The position numbers and the translations under genes were made by a program. From Desulfobacula sp. (GTDB taxonomy: Bacteria; Desulfobacterota; Desulfobacteria; Desulfobacterales; Desulfobacteraceae), in the NCBI GenBank assembly GCA_027858355.1, contig JAQICW010000141.1, positions 1 through 27,281 on the forward strand: DNA of 27,281 nt, read 5' to 3'. Positions 13,269 through 22,036 of this stretch are shown here, one piece after another. The notes under the pieces are model-generated. The model did no database searches and was not told the origin of the DNA. It saw nothing but the letters and a program-made list of their open reading frames with translations. Each line of letters opens with the position of its first letter. Position 1 is the stretch's first letter.

Positions 13269-16200
13269 ATGGATATCATCCGTTTTTTTATCCATAAACC
13301 CGTAACGGTGGCAGTAGGCGTAATCCTGACGGTCATGTTCGGTCTTATCGGGTTTCAAAAACTTCCGGTGCAGCTTACACCTGATGTGGAAACGCCTTTG
13401 ATTACGGTTAACACTGCCTGGTATGGTGCCACACCCTATGAAATTGAAAAGGAAATTATTGAAAAGCAGGAAAAAGTTTTAAAAGGCCTGCAAGGGCTGA
13501 CAGAGATGGAGAGTTCCAGTTACAACGGTCTTGGAACAATTACACTGTCTTTTAAAATCGGAACTAACCTTGATGATGCTCTGCTCAGGGTATCCAATAA
13601 AATGTCCGAGGTGGGCAATTATCCGGAAAATGTCAACAAACCCACCATAGAGTCTTCCGGGGCCAATAGTTCTCCCATCATCTGGATGATGCTGAAGACA
13701 ACACCAGGCAACACAGAGCCTATCAATCAATTCAAGACTTTTTTTGAAGATAATGTCCGGCAGTATCTGGAGCGGGTTAGCGGCGTAGGCTCCCTTCTGG
13801 TGTTTGGCGGCACGGATACAACCCTGGATGTGATCATTGATGCCCAGAAAATGGCCCGTTATAATGTGACCATCAACCAGATCATTGGATCCATCCGCAG
13901 AGCCAATCAGAATATTTCCGCAGGAATTCTGGGCATGGCTAAGAAAAATTATCGCATCCGGACCATAAGCCAGTTTCAAACGGCGGCGGATGCCCTTGCT
14001 GTTGTTATTTTTGATGACGGCATAAACCGGGTCTATCTTCGGGATGTGGCACAGGTTGAAAAAGGGTATAAAAAAGAAAATGCTTCAGTACTGCATAGTG
14101 GTGAGCAGGTGGTGGTGGTCGCCGTCAGAAAGGAAAAAGGAGCCAATGTTCTGAGCATGACGGATGCAGTGGAAAAAGCGGTTCATGATTTGAATAAAAC
14201 CATCCTTGCTGACAACAACTTGACTTTGAAAATGGTTTACGATCAGCGCCCATACATTAATACGGCCACCAACCTGGTTAAACGCAATATCCTCATCGGC
14301 AGCATTCTGGCAATCGGTGTTCTTCTTTTGTTTTTAAGAAGCATCCGGACCACAGTGATCACGGGCATTGCCATTCCCATTTCAGCCATTGGCTGTTTTG
14401 TTTTTCTGTGGCTTTTGGGAAGGAACCTGAATGTTGTGAGTATGGCCGGGATTTCATTTGCAGTGGGCATGCTGGTGGATAATTCCATTGTGGTATTGGA
14501 GAATATTGACCGCCACCGCAAGACCGGTAAAACTGCTTTTGATGCTGCCTATGAAGGAACAAAAGAGGTGTGGGGAGCTATCCTTGCTTCCACTGCAACC
14601 ACTGTGGCTGTCTTTTTGCCGGTCATTTTTATCCAGGAAGAGGCAGGGCAATTGTTCCGGGACATTGCCATTGCCATTACATCCTCTATTTTTTTAAGCT
14701 TCATTGTTTCCATTTCCGTGATTCCCACCCTGTTTAATCTGTTTTATAGAAAAAAAAACAACATCAAGACCAACAGGATACAAAAGAGCGTTATCGGCCC
14801 ATTTTTAGCCAGTGTTATTTTGAAATTGAGCACCCTGTGCATGAAAAATGCTTTTACCCGGCTGGCAACCATTATTATGTTTACCAGTCTTTCTATTGGT
14901 TTGACCTTCTATCTTCTGCCAAGTGCTGAATATCTGCCCCAGGGCAACAGAAATCTTATTCTAAATATTCTGATTCCGCCGCCCGGTTATTCTGTCGCCA
15001 AACAAAAAAGCATAGGCAGATATATATATAAAGAAACCGAACCCTATTTCAAGGAAGATGGCAAAGACGGTTTCCCCCAGATTAAAGAGATGTTTTTTGT
15101 GGGCGCTGATCGTATCACGCTTTTTGGAGGTATCAGCACCCATGAAACCCGTGCCAGTGAGCTCATCCCCCTTTTCAGCCGGGTAATGGGCTCAATTCCC
15201 GGGGTCTTTGGTGTCAGTATTCAGGCGGGGATTTTCGAGTCTGGTATTGGAAAAGGCAGAACTGTGGATGTCAATATTTCAGGAGATGAAATGGATGATA
15301 TTATCCAGGCCGCATATGCGCTTTTTGGGACCATAACCGAAAAAATGGAGAACACCCAGGTCCGGCCGGTGCCATCCCTTGAAGCCAGTTATCCTGAAGT
15401 AAAAATCATTCCAAATAAGGAGAAACTGGCTGCCAATGGCCTTACGGCAGAGGATCTGGGCGTATATGTCGATATCCTGATGGATGGCCGCAAAATTGAG
15501 GAATACCGGCCTGAGGGAATCAAACAGGTTGATTTGGTACTCAAAGGCCGGGACGCTTTTAACAGCTCGCCGGAAGATATTTTGAACTCCACCATTGTCA
15601 ACAGCTTTGGAGATCTGATCCGGGTCAGGGATGTGGCAGGGATTGAATATAGCGAGGGCATGCCCCAGATAAATCATCTGGAGCGGGACCGCACCATTAC
15701 CCTGCAGGTTACCCCGCCTGCTGAACTGGCTCTGCAGAGCGCCATGGAGCTGATCGAAAATGATATTATCCCCTCTTTGGAAAAGACAGGAAAACTCAAA
15801 AATGTTAAAGTGGGTGTGGGCGGCAATGCAGACAAACTTGTGGAGACCCGGAAGGCCCTTCAATGGAATCTTCTTCTGGCTTTGATCATCACCTATCTTT
15901 TGTTGGCAGCCCTATTTGAAAATTTTATATACACCATTATCATTCTTTTCACAGTACCCCTGGCTGCGGCTGGCGGTTTTGTAGGTCTTTTTATGGTTAA
16001 CACCTTTATTGCCCCTCAGGGCTTTGATGTCTTAAGCATGCTGGGGTTTATTATTTTAATCGGTACGGTGGTAAACAATGCGATTCTCATTGTCCATCAA
16101 TCATTAAATAATGTGCGCTATAATGGACTCTTTGGCAAAGAAGCAGTGGCCGATGCTGTGAAAACCCGCATCAGACCCATTTTCATGAGCGCCGCAACCA

Positions 16201-16388
16201 GCCTTCTGGCCATGTTGCCCATGGTATTGTCAACGGGATCAGGCAGCGAGCTGTATCGGGGCTTAGGTTCGATTCTGCTTGGTGGTCTTGCCATGTCAAC
16301 GCTTTTTACCCTGTTTGTGATTCCCTCCCTGCTCGTTTTTGTTATCGGTTTTGAAAAAGATAAAACTAAGAAACCCGAACTATCTTGA
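13269..16388 (+). CDS. RND-family efflux pump, inner-membrane transporter (AcrB/MdtB-type)
   Basis: At 1039 residues it has the normal RND length. Twelve helices are arranged as 1 + 5 + 1 + 5 around two large periplasmic loops, beginning with F-F-I-H-K-P-V-T-V-A-V. The pump would export small molecules using the proton gradient. Key helix 4 reads G-M-L-V-D404-N405-S-I-V-V-L-E-N, where AcrB has Asp-Asp. Helix 10 reads V-V-N936-N-A-I-L-I-V, where AcrB has Lys940. The classical Asp-Asp-Lys proton relay is therefore only partly conserved, as in several distant RND subfamilies. It directly follows the adaptor gene with no gap, so the two are one unit. No TolC-like gene and no adjacent regulator are in the window. 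The substrate cannot be inferred. Confidence 0.94.
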   Translation: MDIIRFFIHKPVTVAVGVILTVMFGLIGFQKLPVQLTPDVETPLITVNTAWYGATPYEIEKEIIEKQEKVLKGLQGLTEMESSSYNGLGTITLSFKIGTNLDDALLRVSNKMSEVGNYPENVNKPTIESSGANSSPIIWMMLKTTPGNTEPINQFKTFFEDNVRQYLERVSGVGSLLVFGGTDTTLDVIIDAQKMARYNVTINQIIGSIRRANQNISAGILGMAKKNYRIRTISQFQTAADALAVVIFDDGINRVYLRDVAQVEKGYKKENASVLHSGEQVVVVAVRKEKGANVLSMTDAVEKAVHDLNKTILADNNLTLKMVYDQRPYINTATNLVKRNILIGSILAIGVLLLFLRSIRTTVITGIAIPISAIGCFVFLWLLGRNLNVVSMAGISFAVGMLVDNSIVVLENIDRHRKTGKTAFDAAYEGTKEVWGAILASTATTVAVFLPVIFIQEEAGQLFRDIAIAITSSIFLSFIVSISVIPTLFNLFYRKKNNIKTNRIQKSVIGPFLASVILKLSTLCMKNAFTRLATIIMFTSLSIGLTFYLLPSAEYLPQGNRNLILNILIPPPGYSVAKQKSIGRYIYKETEPYFKEDGKDGFPQIKEMFFVGADRITLFGGISTHETRASELIPLFSRVMGSIPGVFGVSIQAGIFESGIGKGRTVDVNISGDEMDDIIQAAYALFGTITEKMENTQVRPVPSLEASYPEVKIIPNKEKLAANGLTAEDLGVYVDILMDGRKIEEYRPEGIKQVDLVLKGRDAFNSSPEDILNSTIVNSFGDLIRVRDVAGIEYSEGMPQINHLERDRTITLQVTPPAELALQSAMELIENDIIPSLEKTGKLKNVKVGVGGNADKLVETRKALQWNLLLALIITYLLLAALFENFIYTIIILFTVPLAAAGGFVGLFMVNTFIAPQGFDVLSMLGFIILIGTVVNNAILIVHQSLNNVRYNGLFGKEAVADAVKTRIRPIFMSAATSLLAMLPMVLSTGSGSELYRGLGSILLGGLAMSTLFTLFVIPSLLVFVIGFEKDKTKKPELS

Positions 16389-16413
16389 CCTTAAGGGGAA
16401 AATTATTTATCCT
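16385..16413 (+). promoter_or_regulatory. Possible sigma-70 promoter for the nfeD-floA cluster
   Basis: TTGACC (16385-16390) is followed after 17 nt by TATCCT (16408-16413). It begins inside the stop region of the RND gene and lies about 40 bp before the NfeD start. The match is five of six at -35 and four of six at -10, so this is only a candidate. Confidence 0.35.
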
Positions 16414-16452
16414 GTAAAATAAGACAACTTTTTATTCAAGAGAACCGCTTAA

Positions 16453-17913
16453 ATGAAACAAACAAATATCTTGCTTTTTATTCTGATTGCCTTTTGTATA
16501 CTTTTTTCGGGAAATCCGGCTTTTGCTTCTCAAAAAAAGCAAAAAGTCTATATCATCCCTGTTACAGGGACGGTGGAGCCGGGTATGGCAGCCTATGTTA
16601 AAAGAGCCCTGGAAGAGATCAAAGATGAAACCGATGCTGTTTTTGTGTTTAAAATGGACACATTTGGCGGCAGGGTGGATGCGGCTCTTGATATTGTGGA
16701 CACGATTTCAAATATCCCTAAAGGCAAAACCATTGCATTTGTGGAAAAAAGAGCCATTTCTGCCGGCGCCCTGATTGCTTTGTCTTCAAATCTGTTGTTC
16801 ATGAAAGAAAATACCATCATTGGGGATTGTGCCCCCATCATCCAGACCAAGGAAGGCCAGGAAATGGCCGGAGAAAAAATTCAGACCGTTCTTCGGGCAA
16901 AATTTCGTGCCCTGGCAAAGAAAAATAACTATCCAGTGGTGCTGGCAGAATCCATGGTCACCATTGATATGGAAGTCTATCAGGTGGAGATGGACGGCCG
17001 GGAAAGCTTTATGGATAAAAAAGCTTATGATGACCTGACAGAAGATGAGAAAAAAACGATTACATCTAAAAAGACAATTGTTGCCAAAGGAGAGCTTCTA
17101 ACCATGCATGATGCAGAAGCCGTTGACCTTGGGTTTTCTCAAAAAAGCGTTAAAGATATAAATGAAGCACTCTCAATTTTAGGCTATGAATCATTGGATA
17201 TCATAACCATTGAGGAGTCCTGGTCTGAGACTCTGGTAAGGTTTATCCAGCCGTTTTTATCGATACTGATGATCATCGGAATCGGTGCCATATATACGGA
17301 AATAAAGGCGCCCGGGTTTGGTTTTCCCGGGATTATCGGTATCATATGTCTTGGCCTGGTATTCTTTGGTCAATACCTGGTGGGCCTTGCTGATTATACC
17401 GAATTGTTACTCCTGCTCATAGGTGTTCTGCTTCTTGGTGTGGAGGTGTTTGTTCTTCCCGGATTCGGTGTGGCAGGTATTACAGGTCTGATAGTGATTG
17501 CGGCAGGTCTTGTTCTTTCTTTTCAGGGCTTTGTGGTTCCTGATCCTTCCTTTCCCTGGGAAGGCGCTTTATTGATGAAAAATCTGGCACAGGTTTTGGG
17601 CTCTTTTATGTTTGCCTTTTTAATCTCTTTATTCATGATTCGCTTTGTTTTCCCACGGCTTTCAAAAATAGTCAAAGGGCCCTATCTTGAGGCAACTTTA
17701 TCGCATTCCCATGTATATGCCACAACTGCTTTAGGTTTGAAACCGGGAGATACAGGGATTGCCCACTCATTTCTTCGTCCGTCAGGAAAGGTAATGATAA
17801 ACAATAAAAAAATCGATGCCATTACCCGGGGTGAATTCATTGATCAGGGAACACCTATTTTGATTGACAAGATAGAACAAAATCGTGTAATTGTTAAACC
17901 CAAAACATCCTGA
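16453..17913 (+). CDS. nfeD: Long NfeD family membrane-bound serine protease (ClpP-class, stomatin-operon type)
   Basis: The 486-residue protein has a signal peptide ending about A-F-A-S (residue 26). The ClpP-like protease domain spans about residues 30-225 and includes F-G-G-R-V-D-A-A-L-D-I. The probable nucleophile is Ser103 in R-A-I-S-A-G-A. A likely catalytic Lys is Lys142, in E-K-I-Q-T-V before R-A-K-F-R-A-L-A. About four membrane helices follow at 265-405. The C-terminal soluble OB-fold domain has G-D-T-G-I-A-H-S-F-L-R-P-S-G-K-V and ends in N-R-V-I-V-K-P. Such proteases are encoded with SPFH proteins and are thought to cleave hydrophobic membrane-protein segments in quality control. 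The short NfeD and FloA genes follow at 16- and 20-bp gaps, so this is one operon. Confidence 0.92.
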   Translation: MKQTNILLFILIAFCILFSGNPAFASQKKQKVYIIPVTGTVEPGMAAYVKRALEEIKDETDAVFVFKMDTFGGRVDAALDIVDTISNIPKGKTIAFVEKRAISAGALIALSSNLLFMKENTIIGDCAPIIQTKEGQEMAGEKIQTVLRAKFRALAKKNNYPVVLAESMVTIDMEVYQVEMDGRESFMDKKAYDDLTEDEKKTITSKKTIVAKGELLTMHDAEAVDLGFSQKSVKDINEALSILGYESLDIITIEESWSETLVRFIQPFLSILMIIGIGAIYTEIKAPGFGFPGIIGIICLGLVFFGQYLVGLADYTELLLLLIGVLLLGVEVFVLPGFGVAGITGLIVIAAGLVLSFQGFVVPDPSFPWEGALLMKNLAQVLGSFMFAFLISLFMIRFVFPRLSKIVKGPYLEATLSHSHVYATTALGLKPGDTGIAHSFLRPSGKVMINNKKIDAITRGEFIDQGTPILIDKIEQNRVIVKPKTS

Positions 17914-17929
17914 AATATAAAGGCTCGGA

Positions 17930-18403
17930 ATGAAACCTTATATCTTACCGGTTTGTCTTCAAATAATTGGAATTTTGGTCGTCATTGCTGAAATTTTTAT
18001 TCCATCACTTGGACTGTTGGCTGTCATCGCTCTTAGCATATTTTTTTATTCCTTATACCTGGTGTTCACAACCATATCCACAACAGCAGGGATGGTTTTT
18101 ACGGGTCTGGACATTGTCCTGATTCCTGTTTTGATTGGTTTTGGAATGAAAATACTGGCCAAGTCTTCTTTATCATTGAAGAGGGAATTATCAAAACAGG
18201 ATGGGGTGGTTTCACAAGAACAGGGACTTGAAGCATATATAAATATGAAAGGAAAATCTGTCACCAATCTTCGCCCGGCAGGAATAGCCGAGATAAACTC
18301 GCAACGATTGGATGTGGTGACGGATGGAGAATATATTGAGGTAGATACACCCATAATTGTAACAGGTGTCGCAGGTAACCGGGTTATCGTTGAAAAAATT
18401 TAA
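17930..18403 (+). CDS. Short NfeD-like membrane protein
   Basis: This 157-residue protein has two or three membrane helices in residues 5-80 and a C-terminal OB-fold tail: G-K-S-V-T-N-L-R-P-A-G-I-A-E-I-N, ending N-R-V-I-V-E-K-I. That is the same design as the end of the preceding long NfeD, without the protease domain. AAAGG precedes the ATG by six bases. It corresponds to the short NfeD partner (YqeZ-like C-terminal half) of flotillin operons, and is proposed to help SPFH assembly. Confidence 0.85.
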   Translation: MKPYILPVCLQIIGILVVIAEIFIPSLGLLAVIALSIFFYSLYLVFTTISTTAGMVFTGLDIVLIPVLIGFGMKILAKSSLSLKRELSKQDGVVSQEQGLEAYINMKGKSVTNLRPAGIAEINSQRLDVVTDGEYIEVDTPIIVTGVAGNRVIVEKI

Positions 18404-18423
18404 TAATATAGGAGATAAATTCA

Positions 18424-19404
18424 ATGGATTTTATGGTCATTTTATTAATTATTGCAGGTATTATCGGGTTAGTGTTGTTTTATTTTATTTTTGCATATTT
18501 AGCCCTGTGGCTCCAGGCATTGGTTTCCGGAGCAACGGTCGGATTAATAAATATTATTTTCATGAGGTTCAGAAAAGTTCCGCCCAAGCTGATTGTTGAA
18601 TCCAAAATCATGGCCGTTAAAGCCGGTATTGAAATTGCCACGGACGCTCTTGAGTCCCACTTTCTTGCCGGTGGTAATGTCCCCCGTGTTGTCCAGGCAC
18701 TTATTGCAGCTGACAAGGCCAATATAGAGCTTCCCTTTAACCGGGCTGTTGCCATTGATCTTGCAGGAAGGGATGTACTTGAGGCGGTTCAGATGTCCGT
18801 TAACCCGAAAGTTATTGAGACACCTCTGGTGGCAGCCATATCAAAGGATGGGATTCAATTGAAAGCCCTCGCAAGGGTTACGGTGAGGGCAAATATCGAT
18901 CGCCTTGTGGGCGGGGCCGGGGCAGAAACCATTCTTGCAAGGGTGGGAGAAGGTATTGTCACCACCATCGGGTCATCCGTCACCCATAAAGAAGTGCTTG
19001 AAAACCCTGATACAATATCAAAAACGGTTCTGAAAAAAGGACTGGATGCTGGAACAGCCTATGAAAATTTATCCATTGATATTGCAGATGTGGATGTAGG
19101 TAAAAATATTGGGGCAGAGCTTGAAACGGACCGGGCCGAGGCAGATAAGAAAATTGCCCAGGCAAAAGCCGAGGAAAAGCGTGCCATGGCCTTTGCCCAG
19201 GAACAGGAGATGAGAGCCCGGGTTCAGGAAATGCGTGCCAAGGTAGTAGAAGCAGAGGCCCAGGTGCCCCTGGCCATGGCAGAAGCTTTCAGAAGCGGCA
19301 ATATGGGCATAATGGATTATTACAGGATGCAGAATATTTCCGCAGATACCAAAATGAGAGATCAGATTGCAACACCTGAGTCAGACTCAGAACCTAAGAA
19401 ATAA
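18424..19404 (+). CDS. floA: Flotillin-like protein FloA (SPFH domain)
   Basis: The 326-residue protein is close to the FloA (YqfA) length of about 330. An N-terminal hairpin of hydrophobic residues (4-48) anchors it in the inner leaflet. The SPFH domain follows, with family blocks [42 protein letters not shown] and [15 protein letters not shown]. The C-terminal coiled coil is rich in A-E-A-K/E-E-K-R repeats (about 235-285). It organises membrane microdomains. AGGAG nine bases before the ATG supports the start. It is third in the nfeD operon. A strong hairpin directly follows its stop codon. Confidence 0.95.
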   Translation: MDFMVILLIIAGIIGLVLFYFIFAYLALWLQALVSGATVGLINIIFMRFRKVPPKLIVESKIMAVKAGIEIATDALESHFLAGGNVPRVVQALIAADKANIELPFNRAVAIDLAGRDVLEAVQMSVNPKVIETPLVAAISKDGIQLKALARVTVRANIDRLVGGAGAETILARVGEGIVTTIGSSVTHKEVLENPDTISKTVLKKGLDAGTAYENLSIDIADVDVGKNIGAELETDRAEADKKIAQAKAEEKRAMAFAQEQEMRARVQEMRAKVVEAEAQVPLAMAEAFRSGNMGIMDYYRMQNISADTKMRDQIATPESDSEPKK

Positions 19405-19414
19405 CTCAAACAAG

Positions 19415-19448
19415 CCGGTCCCTTCCCTTTTCAAAGGGCGGGGACCGG
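19415..19448 (+). repeat. Strong intercistronic hairpin after floA
   Basis: The arms CCGGTCCC (19415-19422) and GGGACCGG (19441-19448) pair perfectly. Inside them CCCTTT and AAAGGG pair again, with a 2-nt internal loop and a 2-nt apex. No U-run follows, so it is not a classic terminator. It lies 21 bp before the next start codon, where it could limit read-through or protect the upstream mRNA end. Confidence 0.8.
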
Positions 19449-19469
19449 TGCATTATAAAGGATTGACCC

Positions 19470-19979
19470 ATGGATTTTGATTCAATTATAGTCTTTCTTT
19501 TTATTTTTGCCTTTTTTGTATTGCCGTCACTTATAAAGCAGATTCGGGGTAGAAAGAAAAAGACAGCTGCATCCCAAGCCATTAAAAAAAACCCATCCAT
19601 ATTTGATAGGATAGGTGAGCAGATTAAAAAGTTTGTCCAGGATCTTGAAGAACAGGCCCTGCAAAAAAGACAAGGAACCAAGGAACAGAATACTGGATGG
19701 GAAGAACTTGCTGAAGATGAAGAGTTGTATTCTGATTTTGAGACCATAGATAAAGATGCTGATTTCGGTGATCCTTCACCCGTTGTTTCCCGGGAAAAGC
19801 CAGAGTCTGAAGTGCTTGAACAGTCTGTGAAAAAAAATAACTATATAGAAAAAACACCTTCCATTAAGGAACCGGTGCGCCCTTTATCAGAAAGGTATCG
19901 TTTGAAATCCAATCCAGTGCAAAATGCCATTGTCTGGTCTGAAATTTTGACCAAACCTGTGGCATTAAGAAAGGAATAG
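19470..19979 (+). CDS. Small single-pass membrane protein, function unknown, in the nfeD-floA cluster
   Basis: The 169-residue protein has one N-terminal helix (residues 5-24) followed by basic residues (R-G-R-K-K-K), so the rest should be cytoplasmic. The middle is acidic and probably disordered. The C-terminal tail N-A-I-V-W-S-E-I-L-T-K-P-V-A-L-R resembles a short motif I remember at the end of hypothetical proteins from related sulfate reducers. That is recollection, not a search. AAGGA lies eight bases before the ATG. It follows floA by 65 bp, separated by a strong hairpin, so expression may be uncoupled in level. No function can be assigned; proximity suggests a link to membrane microdomains. 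Confidence 0.75.
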   Translation: MDFDSIIVFLFIFAFFVLPSLIKQIRGRKKKTAASQAIKKNPSIFDRIGEQIKKFVQDLEEQALQKRQGTKEQNTGWEELAEDEELYSDFETIDKDADFGDPSPVVSREKPESEVLEQSVKKNNYIEKTPSIKEPVRPLSERYRLKSNPVQNAIVWSEILTKPVALRKE

Positions 19980-19992
19980 AACCCAATCGAAA

Positions 19993-20007
19993 CTGCACAT
20001 TTTGCAG
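19993..20007. terminator. Weak hairpin between convergent genes
   Basis: CTGCA-CATTT-TGCAG forms a 5-bp stem between the stops of the small membrane protein and the methyltransferase. No clean T-run follows on either strand, so function as a terminator is doubtful. Confidence 0.25.
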
Positions 20008-20060
20008 ATCAAATCGTTTCTTTCAATCATTGTTGATAAAACGAGCCCTTAATCTTTTGT

Positions 20061-21065
20061 TTATGAGGTGATTCCGCTTAAAATACCGGATTGTGTCGGT
20101 CCCACAAAGGAAAGCCGTTGAATGTTTTTCACACCGTGTGATTTGAGCATGTCAGATAGCTGAGTCTCACTGTATGACTGACCGTCGGGCGTTCCTAAAT
20201 ACATGTTTATGGAAAAAAGCGCCGGAAATAACGGGCCATCCATAGTGTCATTCAAGATAAATTCATGGATAAAAATTTTGCTTCCGGGCTTTAGGGCTGC
20301 AACAGCTTTTCCAATAATCTGACTTGCCTGTTCCGGACCTTCACCGTGAAGGATGTGGGATAGCCATGCCGCATCAAATAAATTGGGTTCAATAAATTCA
20401 TCCTCAACATAATTTCCAGGCATGAAATTTACTCTGTCTGAAACATTAAATTTTTTAATTGTTTTTTCAGCAAAGGGACGGGTGGTTTCAAGGTCATAGA
20501 CAGAAGCTTTTAATCCAGGGTTTGCCAGGCAAAAATGAATGGCAAATGTCCCGGGACCGCCACCAAAATCGAGAAGCCGTTTACAATCTGAAAGATCAAG
20601 CTCCTTTGACAGCCCGGGCGCTGTGGCCATACCCATATTGAACATGCCCATTAAAAAGCTTTCCCGCCGCTCTTCATCGGAAAAGGAAGACCTGCGCCTG
20701 GTTTGCCTTCCTTCAATAATGGCCGTATCCATTTTATGCCATGACTCCATCAGATGATGGTGGTGCATGATCATAAACCCGAGATATTGGGGGGAGTCTT
20801 TTGAAAGAAAGGTTAAGGCTGGGGGAGAATTGGAATATGTTTCGTCATCTTTTACAAGGAGCTCTAATGCAGACAGGCTGTTTAAAAGCATGGAAAGCCC
20901 CCTTTTGTCCAGTTTCAGCACTTTATTGATCTGATCACAGGATAAAGTCTTTGATCCGATAACAGTGAAAATATCAAGTTTTACACTCGTATGAAGTGTG
21001 CAGGTTTTCCAGTAATATCCTGACATTTCAAGAAGCGATCCCGGGTTCCAGTTAAATGGTTCCAT
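20061..21065 (-). CDS. SAM-dependent O-methyltransferase (plant/acetylserotonin O-methyltransferase-like family)
   Basis: The protein has 334 residues. Residues 1-100 form a winged-helix dimerisation domain (T-S-V-K-L-D-I-F, L-D-K-R-G-L-S-M-L-L-N-S-L). The Rossmann methyltransferase domain has the SAM motif L-L-D-F-G-G-G-P-G-T-F near 167-177, the acidic S-V-Y-D-L-E at the end of beta-2, the catalytic-loop region W-L-S-H-I-L-H-G-E-G, and L-K-P-G-S-K-I-F-I-H-E. A ribosome binding site (AAAGGAAAGGAA) precedes the ATG. The general class is secure but the methyl acceptor is unknown. It stands alone between convergent and divergent neighbours. Confidence 0.85.
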   Translation of the reverse strand: MEPFNWNPGSLLEMSGYYWKTCTLHTSVKLDIFTVIGSKTLSCDQINKVLKLDKRGLSMLLNSLSALELLVKDDETYSNSPPALTFLSKDSPQYLGFMIMHHHHLMESWHKMDTAIIEGRQTRRRSSFSDEERRESFLMGMFNMGMATAPGLSKELDLSDCKRLLDFGGGPGTFAIHFCLANPGLKASVYDLETTRPFAEKTIKKFNVSDRVNFMPGNYVEDEFIEPNLFDAAWLSHILHGEGPEQASQIIGKAVAALKPGSKIFIHEFILNDTMDGPLFPALFSINMYLGTPDGQSYSETQLSDMLKSHGVKNIQRLSFVGPTQSGILSGITS

Positions 21066-21108
21066 GTTTATTCCTTTCCTTTAAAATAATGGGTTGCCAA
21101 TAACAATA

Positions 21109-21124
21109 TGGCTGATGTTCTGCT
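21109..21124 (+). promoter_or_regulatory. Weak sigma-54-like -24/-12 candidate upstream of the YqaE gene
   Basis: TGGCTGATGTTCTGCT has GG (21110-21111) and GC (21122-21123) exactly 10 nt apart, but CTGC replaces TTGC. The start point would be near 21135, roughly 145 bp before the YqaE ATG at 21282. It could be chance. Confidence 0.25.
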
Positions 21125-21281
21125 AAATTTAAAGAATAGCGCAAAAGAATTATATCGAACAACACGGATTCAAACAAGAAAGAATAGTGATTTTTCTTGA
21201 TGGGCATCTAAAAAAGAAGTATAAATGGCAAGTAAAATTTCAAATATCAACGAAAAATACAAATCTGGAGCAAGCATCACT

Positions 21282-21443
21282 ATGGAATTGATTAAAATTA
21301 TTATCTCAATTATTCTTCCCCCTCTGGGTGTTTTCATGCAGGTGGGTATTGGCAAACATTTCTGGCTCAACATACTGCTTACCCTCTTGGGATACATCCC
21401 TGGGATTGTTCATGCCATCTGGGTGATTGCAAAGAACAAATAG
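21282..21443 (+). CDS. YqaE/Pmp3-family small membrane protein
   Basis: This 53-residue peptide (M-E-L-I-K-I-I-I-S-I-I-L-P-P-L-G-V) has the two hydrophobic helices of the Pmp3/YqaE family. The signature P-P-L-G-V-F-M-Q-V-G lies in the first half, and G-Y-I-P-G-I-V-H-A-I-W-V in the second. An in-frame ATG at 21225 would add 19 residues, but the family is normally 50-60 residues, so 21282 is preferred. Members are linked to membrane potential and salt stress. It appears to be a single-gene unit. Confidence 0.85.
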   Translation: MELIKIIISIILPPLGVFMQVGIGKHFWLNILLTLLGYIPGIVHAIWVIAKNK

Positions 21444-22036
21444 CCGGGCAAAATATGACAACGCTCCAAAGTCATTGTATCTTGTTGCAATTAAGAAAGC
21501 ATGAATAAGCTCGTTACTATATATTCATCCAACTTTGATAATTGTTTCCAGGGTTAGACCGAAAATGTTCTTGATCCAATATAGTTTACTATTGCACCTT
21601 GGGGTTGGAAAAAATAGGGTGCTATATATTGTGGTTCGTTATTTTGAATAAAAATGAAGACTGATAGAGGATAGTGCTCATGATTTTTGTACGATGAAAT
21701 AAGAAACCCTATTGCCAGAAGTAAACTCTTCCATTCTTAACTTAACTGGACAGCAAAAAATAATATCCAGAGAGAAATGCCGATAAGGTCAACGGTCTTT
21801 TTTAAAATTATTTGCACACGTATTTTCAGCAATTGGGCTATGAAGAAGCGGAAAACCATGTACCACAGCCAATAAAAATTAGGGGAAAAAAGAAAAATAA
21901 GTTTTGACTAATTTTTTTTCTTCCTTGACGATCGGCCTTAAACGGAATAATCGTATAAAAGTTAAATTTTCAAAACTCGAAAGTCCAGTGGCAGAAACGA
22001 TTTGATCTATTAAATTTCAATAAATAGGTAATTTTA
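21444..22036. other. 593-bp stretch without a supported gene, at the border of the restriction locus
   Basis: The region is AT-rich with stops in all frames. One short reading frame around 21820-21910 (Y-F-Q-Q-L-G-Y-E-E-A-E-N-H-V-P then a Lys-rich end) looks protein-like but has no start and is preceded by stops. It could be a decayed gene remnant. GCACC...GGGTGC (about 21594-21622) is a weak inverted repeat. No promoter for hsdR is convincing: TTGACG near 21925 has no well-spaced -10 box. Confidence 0.4.

Noticed and set aside
21925..21962. TTGACG ... TATAAA as an hsdR promoter
   Set aside because: The spacer is about 23 nt, and at 17 nt the hexamer is a poor match.
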